NCBI GenBank assembly: GCA_012032975.1
Contig: JAAUPU010000059.1
Location: 1 to 9,123 of the forward strand
Reading direction: 5' to 3'
Source of the DNA: Caldilineaceae bacterium
GTDB lineage: Bacteria; Chloroflexota; Anaerolineae; Caldilineales; Caldilineaceae
DNA length: 9,123 nucleotides
A program made the position numbers and the translations under genes. The notes under the pieces were generated by a model. The model was given only the letters and a program-made list of their open reading frames with translations, was not told where the DNA came from and did no database searches. Shown piece by piece: positions 1 to 6,593 of the stretch. How positions within the stretch are numbered: the first letter of the stretch is position 1; the number at the start of each line of letters is the position of its first letter.

Positions 1-255
1 CGGGGTGCGCTGGGCCGCGCGCTCCTCGATGAAATGGGAGAGCAGCGTATACTTGCCGGTTCCGGCTGGACCCAGCGCGAAAATGTTGTAGCCTTTGCGG
101 CGGATGCCAATACCGAGTTCGATGGCCTTGATGGGCCGATCCTGGCCGATGAAGTCGACCAGATTGCCGAGATCGTCGGTGGTCTCAAAATCGAACTGGG
201 CCGGGTCGCAACGACGGTACAGTTCTTCGGGTTGGAGGGGAGATACGGCTCCCAT
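1..255 (-). CDS. Lon-like AAA ATPase/protease (AAA_32 type), N-terminal part only
   Basis: Runs off the left edge; the first 85 residues are visible. The start is the ATG at 255-253, with AGGAG (264-268 on the complement) 8 bases upstream. The protein opens MGAVSPLQPEELYRRCDPAQ, continues with FDFETTDDLG and IGQDRPIKAIELGIGIRRKG, then reaches the P-loop in NIFALGPAGTGKYTLL (about residues 61-76). The RRCDP..FDFETT..L and IGQDRA.KAIE.G..I blocks followed by YN.FALGP.GTGK are typical of the Lon-related family with an AAA_32 ATPase domain and a C-terminal Lon Ser-Lys protease domain; that protease part lies outside the window. Known role of the family is ATP-dependent proteolysis in the cytoplasm; substrates are unknown. 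The Walker A has Tyr where Ser/Thr is usual. It lies 68 bp downstream of the metallophosphoesterase on the same strand and probably shares its transcript. Confidence 0.85.
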   Translation of the reverse strand, partial: MGAVSPLQPEELYRRCDPAQFDFETTDDLGNLVDFIGQDRPIKAIELGIGIRRKGYNIFALGPAGTGKYTLLSHFIEERAAQRTP

Positions 256-323
256 GGCGCGCGCTCCTGGATTTGGGTGCGGTCGGATATGTTGAGGAAT
301 GGGTGACAAATGAGAGCCGCTGG

Positions 324-1234
324 TCAGAGCAGGTCGATGAAAAAGTCCTGCCAGGCCGGTTTGCCGGCGCGCCAGCTTTGCCCGGCGCCACTCAGCCGGC
401 TCTCCTCGGCCAGATCGTCGAGATGAAGGCGTCGCATCTGCACATGGATCTCTTTTTGCGAAAAGTCAAGGAGCAGCCAGGCCAAAGGATATTCGATCAG
501 CGAGGGTGCTATCACAAAGGTGCAAGGTCGCTGGCCCAGATCAACGGTCTGGACATTCAGCCTGTGGGCGTGACCCTGGAAGACGGCCGCAGTGTTGGCG
601 TATGCGGCCAGCAGATCAAGGACGGCGCTGGCGTTTTCCACGCCGTAGAAATGTTTCCACGGCTGATCGGACTGCCAGGGCAACAACACCTGGTGCATAA
701 AGAGAACCACCGGTCGTCCGCCCGCGGTGGCCAACGCCTCATCCAACCGCGCCAACTCCTGGTCGTTGACCCAGCCGGTTACGGGATCGTCGGGCAGCGA
801 GGCTTGGAGTTGTGCGGGCGAATGGCCCTGGGCGTTCAGAAGGACCAGGCGGGCCATCGGCAGGTCGATGGTATGGCCGATGCCAGGGGAGATGCCCCAT
901 AGTTGGTCAAAGTAGGCCCAGTCGCCACCGGGCAACGAGTCGTGGTTGCCCGGCAAGACATAGGCAGGCATGGGCAGCTTGTCGAACACGCAGTGTGCTC
1001 GATGCAGCGCGGCGCGAAAGGCATCGAGCTGCATCTCATAGGTGCCGCCGCCGCAGGTCACATCGCCCATATGGATCACATAATCCAAGTACTCATCTTT
1101 CAGAGCGGAAAGCAGGGTCGTCAAGAGGGTGTCGGAGTGGGCTTGAAGTTGGAGGCTGCCATCTTGCTGACAAATGGGTCAGCATCGAACCAAAGATGGG
1201 TGTCGGTGCAAAGGCCGATTCGAGTAGAAACCAT
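324..1234 (-). pseudogene. Calcineurin-like metallophosphoesterase, interrupted by a one-base frameshift
   Basis: Reconstructed product is about 303 aa. The start is ATG 1234-1232, with GGAG (1241-1244) 6 bases upstream. The first frame reads MVSTRIGLCTDTHLWFDADP and carries the D-x-H metal motif (D11, H13), but stops at 1121-1123. The rest lies in the adjacent frame, open from 1178 to the stop at 324: GSLQLQAHSD, HMGDVTCGGG (second metal Asp, about D58), LPGNHD (about N97/H98), FMHQ and QGHAHRL, the ordered motif set of calcineurin-like phosphoesterases (CpdA/Icc-like). The frames join sensibly near PFV/QDGS around 1165-1172 if one base is missing. The downstream frame alone (from TTG 1124) lacks motif I and would probably be inactive. 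Family members hydrolyse phosphomono- or diesters with a dinuclear metal centre; the substrate is not deducible. Either a recent pseudogene or a sequencing indel. Probably co-transcribed with the Lon-like gene. Confidence 0.85.
1166..1183 (-). repeat. Short perfect inverted repeat at the frameshift site
   Basis: GCTGAC (1166-1171) and GTCAGC (1178-1183) form a 6-bp stem with a 6-base loop, at the point where the metallophosphoesterase changes frame. It could be a cause of a polymerase or sequencing slip, or chance. Confidence 0.4.
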
Positions 1235-1296
1235 GAAGCGCTCCAGCTTAGAAATGCGTCGTTGGGGTTTGATATGTGACCGGCAATTCGGCTCCC

Positions 1297-1325
1297 ATTA
1301 AAGCATCCCCAGACTGATTGGACAA
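1297..1325 (-). promoter_or_regulatory. Candidate sigma70-type promoter for the metallophosphoesterase/Lon-like unit
   Basis: On the complement, TTGTCC (1325-1320) and TTTAAT (1302-1297) are separated by exactly 17 bases. The -10 matches consensus at 5 of 6 positions and the -35 at 4 of 6. Transcription would begin near 1290, giving a leader of about 55 nt before ATG 1234 with its GGAG. It lies in the 117-bp gap after the corrected end of the solute-binding protein gene, so the downstream genes could be expressed separately. Confidence 0.4.
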
Positions 1326-1351
1326 ACCTGGCCTGCACAAGCCGAAAGAGA

Positions 1352-2207
1352 CTATTCCGTCTCCATCGCGCCGAACCATTTGCTCTCCAGTTCCTCCAGG
1401 CTGCCGTTCGCTGACAAGGTCTCCAGCGCTGCGGCGATCTGCCGCCCCCAATTCGCCCGCGCTGTGGGAGGACGCAATCACGTACGGATTGCCCTCCAAC
1501 GGCGCGCCCAGCCCGGTGATCTGCGCGCCGTTGCCCTGGGCTTGGCGTAAACTGACATTGTCAATCAAGAGCGCATCCACGCTGGCCGCTTCGGCCAGCG
1601 CGGCGATGGCCTCTTCTGGCGTCGAAAAAGGCACCAGTTCCAGCGCGGTCCCCTCGCGTTCGAGCCTCCGCCCGATCATGTCGCCGAGGCTGCCCCATTC
1701 TACCGCCACCCTGTGGCCAGCCAGATCTTCCGCGCTGGCAATGGGCGATCCCTGGCGAACAACCAGGCGAATGCCGGCATCGAAATAGGCCGGCGAGAAG
1801 ATGAAATCGCGCGTGGCGCGGGGGTCATATGGCCAGGCGCTGACGATGCTGTCGAGTTTGCCCGCCTGCACGGCATCGGGCAAGCTGTCGAAGCCCAGCG
1901 CGACGATCTCGGCGCGCACGCCCCACAGTTCGGCGATGCGGTGGGCCAGGTCCACGTCGTACCCGACGGGCCGGCCACTTTCGTCGAGCATTTCGAATGG
2001 CGGAAAACTTGGGTCCAGCCCGACGCGCCAGACGCCGTGACGCTGGATCGTCTGCCAAACATAATCGCGTGCAAATAGGATGCGTCCCGGCACGGTTGGC
2101 GTCGCAAAGAGGAGGATCGCCAACCCCAACACGACGGCAGCCCCCACGCCGATCCAGAGCAAGGCGCGGCGCTTGCCAAGCAGCCTACCCAATTCTCCAG
2201 CGTTCAT
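1352..2207 (-). CDS. Membrane-anchored family-3 extracellular solute-binding protein, frameshifted near the C-terminus
   Basis: Start ATG 2207-2205 overlaps the upstream TGA as ATGA; AAGGAG lies at 2218-2223. Residues 1-14 are basic and 15-36 form one hydrophobic segment without a lipobox Cys, so an uncleaved anchor is likely. Residues 58-95 (VWRVGLDPSFPPFEML, GRPVGYDVDLAHRIAELWG) and YDPRATRDFIFSPAYFDAG (about 127-145) are classic SBP_bac_3 sequence, the periplasmic-binding fold for amino acids or related small ligands. The raw frame runs past residue 254 into non-homologous sequence and stops at 1248. Removing one C from the C5 run at 1445-1449 restores ELGRQIAAALETL and the family end LEELESKWFG, then TAG at 1352-1354, giving 284 aa. 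No permease or ATPase gene is visible, so the transport or sensory partner is unknown. The intact lobes suggest a functional protein if the indel is an assembly error. Confidence 0.85.
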
Positions 2208-3430
2208 TCGGCCTGCTCTCCTTGGGCATAGCGCTGCAACTCAAGGTAGATCGGTTTAGGCTCAAAATCGGTGCGGATGAGCGTGAAGTAGTCTTGATAG
2301 GACATGGCATCCCAAGGATAGCGTAGCGCCCAGATGTTCACAGATTCCATCCAGGGCCATTCTTCTTGCGCAATCTCGTAGGCGCGCCTGGTGTATTCAA
2401 TGCGTTGGCCTGGCCGAACCGCCCGCGTCCAGCGTGGGTGGTCGTTCCAGCCGCCTTCGGTGATCATGGCACTTTTGTCGTCGTCGCCGTTGGCCGCCAT
2501 GATCTCGCGCAACAGCTCGGAGCGGCGATAGTTGACCACATCCGGGTCAGGAGGGTCGTCGGGTTCGGAGTGCCAGCCGTAGGCGTGGATCGCCAGTGTG
2601 TCGAAGTAGTCGGCCGCGCCGGCGTCGTACATGGCCTGCAAATAGTCGAGGTCGTTCATGCCCCATTCGCTGCCGGGCGGTGCGAGTGTGGGCGCAAGCG
2701 CGCCGGCCAACACCTGCACATCGGGGTTGGCTTCCTTGATCATGGGGTAGACCACCCGCAACATCTGCACGTACTTCTCCGGCGAAACCGCTTCGTAGCC
2801 CCATTCCAGGGCCAGATTCGGCTCGTTCCAAAGAATGACGTGATGGACCTTGCCGGCGTAGCGGCGCACAAACTCGGCCGCGTACACACCAAAATCGACG
2901 AAGCGTTCCTCATCCAAATAGAGGGGCGTCGTCCCCTCTGGCCGCGCCCATTCGGGGACGAAGCCCAGGCGCGCCACCACCGTCAATCCCTGACGTGTGG
3001 CGTGGTCGATCACCAGGTCCGTGTGGTTCCAGCCGAATTTTCCGGGCTTTGACTCGACATAGGCCCAGGGGAAATATTCGACGATCCAGGGCGCGCCCAT
3101 CTCGCGCACCATCTCCAGGCTGCGCTTGATCTTGGCTGGCTCTACCTCGTCGGTGAGCCGGGTGTGAACGCCCATCTTGGGGTTGACGGTCGAGACGCTT
3201 TGTTGCGGGCCGAGCGCGTCGGCCGGCGCGCGATTGAGCCAGAGATAGAGTCCTGCAGTCAGCAACAACGCAAAGAGGAGCAGGAAGAAAAGAACGGGGC
3301 GTTTTAAAAGAAATGATGCAGGCACAGACTGTCGCAGAGTTTCACCACACGTTTCGAATCCGGTACGCCCTGGCGCCGCCAGAGAGAGGCGCCGGGACCG
3401 CGACCATTGTCGCAGGGAGATCATATCCAT
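2204..3430 (-). CDS. Membrane-anchored GH-A clan glycoside hydrolase-like protein (beta-xylosidase/GH39-like)
   Basis: With ATG 3430 the product is 408 aa: a basic, Arg-rich N-terminus (1-40), one transmembrane segment (about 42-65, RPVLFFLLLFALLLTAGLYL) and an extracytoplasmic TIM-barrel-like domain. The domain has HVILWNEPNL (about 198-207), where the Glu of NEP is the expected acid/base, and MITEGGW (about 322-328), where Glu is the expected nucleophile. Between them lies DTLAIHAYGWHSEPDDP. The order VHTRL, NEP, HAYGW, TEGGW, INIWALRYPWD-like end resembles COG3664-type beta-xylosidases and other GH-A clan enzymes, acting on glycosidic bonds outside the membrane; the exact family and substrate cannot be fixed. 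The frame is open up to 3562, but that part spans the intergenic dyad and looks non-coding. No good ribosome binding site supports 3430 or 3424, so the start is uncertain. It is translationally coupled to the solute-binding protein. Confidence 0.75.
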   Translation of the reverse strand: MDMISLRQWSRSRRLSLAAPGRTGFETCGETLRQSVPASFLLKRPVLFFLLLFALLLTAGLYLWLNRAPADALGPQQSVSTVNPKMGVHTRLTDEVEPAKIKRSLEMVREMGAPWIVEYFPWAYVESKPGKFGWNHTDLVIDHATRQGLTVVARLGFVPEWARPEGTTPLYLDEERFVDFGVYAAEFVRRYAGKVHHVILWNEPNLALEWGYEAVSPEKYVQMLRVVYPMIKEANPDVQVLAGALAPTLAPPGSEWGMNDLDYLQAMYDAGAADYFDTLAIHAYGWHSEPDDPPDPDVVNYRRSELLREIMAANGDDDKSAMITEGGWNDHPRWTRAVRPGQRIEYTRRAYEIAQEEWPWMESVNIWALRYPWDAMSYQDYFTLIRTDFEPKPIYLELQRYAQGEQAE

Positions 3431-3512
3431 CTGGCTGCATTTCGCAACTCTGGATCGGGCTGGCTGCGATGTGTGGCAGAGTTTGTCAAAGCGCTGTTCA
3501 AGCTGAAGATTG

Positions 3513-3544
3513 GAGACTGGGAGAATCTCCATTCTCCCAATCTC
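3513..3544. promoter_or_regulatory. Large imperfect dyad in the divergent promoter region
   Basis: TGGGAGAAT (3518-3526), loop CTCC (3527-3530) and ATTCTCCCA (3531-3539) form a perfect 9-bp inverted repeat. After one mismatch (3517/3540) it extends by GAGA (3513-3516) pairing with TCTC (3541-3544). An alternative outer pairing GATTGG (3508-3513)/CCAATC (3537-3542) also exists. It sits about 14 bp upstream of the esterase -10 box and between two divergent genes, so an operator is the favoured reading; an RNA hairpin in the leader of the minus-strand hydrolase is the alternative. There is no T-run, so a terminator is unlikely. Confidence 0.6.
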
Positions 3545-3557
3545 AAGGCGCGTGGGG

Positions 3558-3563
3558 TACAAT
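3558..3563 (+). promoter_or_regulatory. Candidate -10 box for a leaderless first-esterase transcript
   Basis: TACAAT (5 of 6 to consensus) ends 7 bases before ATG 3571, so transcription would start at or within a base or two of the start codon. No ribosome binding site precedes the ATG, which fits leaderless initiation. The expected -35 position (3535-3540, TCCCAA) is poor and lies inside the dyad, so an activator or a non-canonical sigma factor may be involved. Confidence 0.45.
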
Positions 3564-3570
3564 CTTTGCT

Positions 3571-4482
3571 ATGAAAGCAACGCAGGAGCGTGGGTCGCGG
3601 GTTCTAAAGGTGGACGACTTTCAGGGGACGTTACCGACCCGTGCGCTCTATGTCTATCTGCCGCCGGGTTACGATGACGATGGTGATCGGCGTTATCCCG
3701 TCCTCTACATGCATGACGGCCAAAACTGCTTCGAGGCGTTTGCAGAAGAGAGCTTTGCCGGTTCCTGGAAAGCCGATCTGGTGGCCGACCGCTTGATTGC
3801 TGCCGGGCAGATGCAGCCAGTCATCATCGTTGGCGTCAGCAATAGTGCGCACCAGCGCATGGCCGAATATCTGCCGCCCTACGCGACGTTTGTGCCGCCG
3901 GTTGGAGCTGCGGATAAACAGCGGTCCTATCGCAGGCTTTCCGTGGTCGAAGGGCAGGCTGACCGAACCTTCAAGTATTACCGTGACGAGGTCGCTGTCT
4001 ATGTGCGGGAACGCTTCCGCGTGTTGGTGGGCAGAGAGCATACGGCCACCTGCGGATCTTCGTTGGGTGGCCTCTTCTCGGCATATATCGCCTGGGAGCA
4101 TCCAGAATTTGCTCGGCATCACGGGCTGATGTCGCCCTCATTCTGGATCACCTGCATCTATCCAGACCGCCCGGAAGGACCGTTCGAGGCCATCGAACGG
4201 ATGCGCAGCGGCAAGCCGCGCGACGTCCGACTCTGGCTCGACAGCGGCACGGCCAACAATCATCACGGCGACGGCAGTGATGGGCTGGAGATCACCCGCA
4301 TGGCCCGCGATGCATTGCTGGAGAACGGCTACTCGCTCGGCGTGGATTTTCGTTACTATCAGGATGTCAATGGCATTCATCACGAGTCGTCGTGGTCGGC
4401 CCGATTGCCAAAGGTGTACCGGTTTCTATCCCCCTCAGACCTAGGAACAGGCCATGCTGCGACGCTACGAGACCCTCTATAG
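3571..4482 (+). CDS. Fes/enterochelin-esterase-like alpha/beta hydrolase
   Basis: 303 aa, cytoplasmic (no signal peptide). It begins MKATQERGSR, followed by LYVYLPPGYDDDGDRRYPVL and YMHDGQN (about residues 27-52), the conserved opening of the esterase_D/Fes-like (COG2382/COG2819) alpha/beta hydrolases. The nucleophile elbow is GSSLGG (162-167, S164), the acid is probably D224 in WLDSG and the base H271 in HHESSW; all three members of the triad are visible. Family members cleave esters such as siderophore trilactones, acyl-glucoses or mycolates; the substrate here is unknown. The frame is open upstream to 3313, but that part crosses the dyad and promoter, so ATG 3571 is preferred although it has no Shine-Dalgarno. 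The last 15 or so residues overlap the next gene by 29 bp. First gene of the esterase/ATP-grasp cassette. Confidence 0.85.
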   Translation: MKATQERGSRVLKVDDFQGTLPTRALYVYLPPGYDDDGDRRYPVLYMHDGQNCFEAFAEESFAGSWKADLVADRLIAAGQMQPVIIVGVSNSAHQRMAEYLPPYATFVPPVGAADKQRSYRRLSVVEGQADRTFKYYRDEVAVYVRERFRVLVGREHTATCGSSLGGLFSAYIAWEHPEFARHHGLMSPSFWITCIYPDRPEGPFEAIERMRSGKPRDVRLWLDSGTANNHHGDGSDGLEITRMARDALLENGYSLGVDFRYYQDVNGIHHESSWSARLPKVYRFLSPSDLGTGHAATLRDPL

Positions 4483-5197
4483 TCCAGCCGTAGGGCGCCA
4501 CATGCAGATGTTGGCATTTGGCCATTTTGGCGCGCCGGTCATCGCGTTTCCGTCTGGCGGCGGACAATTCTACGATTTTGAAGACAATGGCATGATCGGC
4601 GCGGTCGCCGACTTGATCGAAGCTGGCAAGATCAAGATCTATTGCCCTGAAGGGCTGGACAACGAATCGTGGCTCAACCGGGAGATCGATCCCCATTGGC
4701 GGGCTGTGCGTCATGGCGCGTACCAGGACTTCATCGTCCACAATCTGATCCCCGCGATCCGCAACGATTGTCGTCAACCTGACGTCGCCGTCGGCGTCAC
4801 CGGATGCAGTCTGGGTGCGTACCACGCGGTCAACTTCGCGCTCAAATTCCCACACCTTTTTAACTTCGCGCTGGGGCTGAGTGGACGTTATGATCTGGAA
4901 AGCATCGTGGGCAAAAATGGCTCGGCGGATGTTTATTTCAACAACCCCATCGCCTACGTTGCCAACCTGCACGGCGATGCACTCGATCATGTGCGACGCC
5001 ATCTCCACGTCGTCCTGGTCTGTGGCCAGGGCGCGTGGGAAGAAAAGTGCCTGCACGAGACACATCGGCTCGCGGATCTATTCGCAGACAAGGGTATTTC
5101 ACATCAGCGTGATATCTGGGGTCTAGATGTCGAACACCATTGGTTCTGGTGGCGCAAGCAGATCACACATCATCTTGGCATGCGCTATGGCGACTAG
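4454..5197 (+). CDS. Second esterase (COG4947-like alpha/beta hydrolase)
   Basis: 247 aa, no signal peptide. The start ATG 4454 lies inside the end of the previous gene, with AGGA at 4443-4446 upstream, so the two are probably translated together. Residues 27-45 (APVIAFPSGGGQFYDFED) supply the oxyanion-side strand, GCSLGAYHA (117-125) is the nucleophile elbow with S119, and GLDVEHHWFWWR (223-234) carries the probable catalytic His (H228), matching the HDW..W ending of small uncharacterised esterases. VVLVCGQGAWEE (186-197) is another family block; the acid residue is not certain. It is clearly different from its neighbour, so the pair is not a recent tandem duplication. The two hydrolases may act on the same or successive intermediates of the product of the downstream ATP-grasp ligase; this is inference. 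Confidence 0.82.
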   Translation: MLRRYETLYSPAVGRHMQMLAFGHFGAPVIAFPSGGGQFYDFEDNGMIGAVADLIEAGKIKIYCPEGLDNESWLNREIDPHWRAVRHGAYQDFIVHNLIPAIRNDCRQPDVAVGVTGCSLGAYHAVNFALKFPHLFNFALGLSGRYDLESIVGKNGSADVYFNNPIAYVANLHGDALDHVRRHLHVVLVCGQGAWEEKCLHETHRLADLFADKGISHQRDIWGLDVEHHWFWWRKQITHHLGMRYGD

Positions 5198-5262
5198 ACC
5201 CAGCGCGTGACGGTATGCTCGCAAGCCACTTTTCCCAATTCAAGAAGCAAGCATCCGGGCAG

Positions 5263-5293
5263 TTGAGTTGGCCCATCCAGCCTATGCTATACT
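5263..5293 (+). promoter_or_regulatory. Candidate internal promoter ahead of the ATP-grasp gene
   Basis: TATACT (5288-5293) is a 5-of-6 match to the -10 consensus, with TTGAGT (5263-5268) 19 bases upstream as a possible -35. The start site would be near 5300, leaving a leader of about 60 nt. It lies in the 163-bp gap between the second esterase and the ligase and would give the ligase/J-domain pair its own transcript. The long spacer makes the -35 doubtful. Confidence 0.4.
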
Positions 5294-5349
5294 CGGTTTC
5301 GATTTGGGCGAACAGGCGCAACGATTCGTGACCGCGCGATGGAGAGGTG

Positions 5350-5355
5350 AAGGAG
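5350..5355 (+). promoter_or_regulatory. Strong ribosome binding site of the ATP-grasp gene
   Basis: AAGGAG lies 5 bases before ATG 5361 and fixes this start. It contrasts with the first esterase, which has no recognisable site. Confidence 0.65.
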
Positions 5356-5360
5356 ATTAG

Positions 5361-6593
5361 ATGGTGACCCACAAGATTGGCCTATTGATAGGCGATGAGG
5401 TCGATTGGCCGGCTGCATTCGAGTTGTTGGTGCAGAACTATCGACCCAAGCTGCGCTACAATGGCCGCGTCCACGAGTTTGAGGTTGAACGAATTCGCAT
5501 CCATCCGTTCAACCTGACTGCACCCACGAGTTATCAACTGGTGATTGATCGGCTGGCTTATTGGCACCAGAACCCGCGCGAATGGCTCAAGAAGGCAGCG
5601 CTGGTCAACGGCGTCTATCTGCTCAACAATCCGTTCACCTTCCAGAGCATGGAGAAACACTCCGCCTATTGCGCGATGATCCGTCTGGGGCTGAATATTC
5701 CCGAGACCTGGATGATCCCGCCCAAGAGCGGACCGGACACCGAAAAATATCGGATCACGGCCGGCCGCTATCATGACATGTTCGACCTGCCGGCCATTGC
5801 CGCAGAGATCGGCTATCCACTCTACATGAAGCCATTCGACGGCGGCGGCTGGCGGGGCGTCAGTCGCATCGAGAACGAAACCGAGTTAATGGCGGCCTAT
5901 GACGCATCTGGGCAGACCCAAATGCACATTCAGGCCGGGCTGGACGACTACGATGTCTTTGTGCGGTCGCTGGCCATCGGGCCACAGTTACGCAGCTTCA
6001 ACTACGATCCGTCCCAGCCCATGCACGCCCGCTATCGCATTGATGACAACTTCCTGGACGTGGCGCGTGCTCAGGAAGCGCGCATCATCACAAAGGTGAT
6101 CAATGCGTTTTTCCGCTGGGATTTCAACTCGTGCGAGTCCATCCTCAAAGAAGGCACGCTCTCGCCCATAGACTTTGCCAACGCCTGTCCAGACATTGCC
6201 ATCACCAGCCTGCATTACTACTTTCCTTGGGCTATCAAATCCTTGCTGGCCTGGAGCATCTACTGCCTGGTCACAGAGCGACCCATGCACATCACCATGG
6301 ATATCAACCGCTATTTTCGCATCGCAGATTCGGATCGCTCCTACACCGAAAAACTGGCGGCCTATGAACGGCTGGCCGACGAACATTTCGAGACCGAAAA
6401 CTTCGAGGAATTCCGCTTGACCCAACTGCGCGGTCTGGACGAAGCCATGTGGCAGTCGGCCCAAAGTTCGGCGTTTGACGACATGTTGGTCGAAACGGTC
6501 CGTGTCACCTTCCCGCCCCATGAACACGAAGAGTATATCGCCCACTTCCGCGGCCTGATTGCGCAGTGGGTAACGGACGCCGCCCAGTCATGA
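5361..6593 (+). CDS. RimK-like ATP-grasp ligase
   Basis: 410 aa, soluble. Residues 1-60 form the pre-ATP-grasp part (KIGLLIGDEVDWPAAFE). Then come LLNNPFTFQSMEKHSAY (87-103), the family block that ends at the Lys/His before the ATP-binding subdomain, LNIPETWMIP (111-120), and YPLYMKPFDGGGWRGVSRI (152-170), the glycine-rich ATP loop with K157 as likely nucleotide ligand. The metal/ATP end is SPIDFANACPD (268-278; D271 and N274 are candidate Mg ligands), preceded by FNSCES. The C-terminal 120 or so residues are helical and acidic, longer than in minimal RimK. ATP-grasp enzymes activate a carboxylate as acyl phosphate and join it to an amine (or thiol), making amide or peptide bonds; the acceptor here is unknown. 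The stop overlaps the next start as ATGA. It follows the two esterases and precedes a J-domain protein, which suggests a small modification or peptide-like biosynthetic system. Confidence 0.85.
   Translation: MVTHKIGLLIGDEVDWPAAFELLVQNYRPKLRYNGRVHEFEVERIRIHPFNLTAPTSYQLVIDRLAYWHQNPREWLKKAALVNGVYLLNNPFTFQSMEKHSAYCAMIRLGLNIPETWMIPPKSGPDTEKYRITAGRYHDMFDLPAIAAEIGYPLYMKPFDGGGWRGVSRIENETELMAAYDASGQTQMHIQAGLDDYDVFVRSLAIGPQLRSFNYDPSQPMHARYRIDDNFLDVARAQEARIITKVINAFFRWDFNSCESILKEGTLSPIDFANACPDIAITSLHYYFPWAIKSLLAWSIYCLVTERPMHITMDINRYFRIADSDRSYTEKLAAYERLADEHFETENFEEFRLTQLRGLDEAMWQSAQSSAFDDMLVETVRVTFPPHEHEEYIAHFRGLIAQWVTDAAQS

Noticed and set aside
273..902. Long plus-strand open frame of 209 codons
   Set aside because: It lies opposite the metallophosphoesterase, whose strand has ordered family motifs; this frame has no recognisable domain.
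304..1176. TGACAAATG appearing at 304-312 and 1168-1176
   Set aside because: Two copies of a 9-mer, in different contexts (one intergenic, one coding); treated as chance.
1093..1338. Minus-strand 81-codon frame spanning the gap before the metallophosphoesterase
   Set aside because: It is the third frame across the gap and frameshift area; composition is nonsense-like and it conflicts with the promoter and ribosome binding site there.
2366..3052. Plus-strand frame of 228 codons
   Set aside because: Antisense to the glycoside-hydrolase-like gene with its NEP and TEGGW motifs; only a GC-rich shadow.
3484..3489. TTGACA on the minus strand as -35 of the glycoside hydrolase gene
   Set aside because: Perfect -35 sequence, but no -10-like hexamer at 16-18 bases downstream.
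3313..3570. N-terminal extension of the first esterase to 3313
   Set aside because: The extension overlaps the opposite gene's start, the dyad and the -10 box, and has no esterase-family homology that I recognise.
4367..5065. Minus-strand frame of 232 codons
   Set aside because: Antisense to the second esterase; no domain, and the esterase strand has GCSLG and HHW motifs.
5988..6545. Minus-strand frame of 185 codons
   Set aside because: Antisense to the ATP-grasp gene; no family match.
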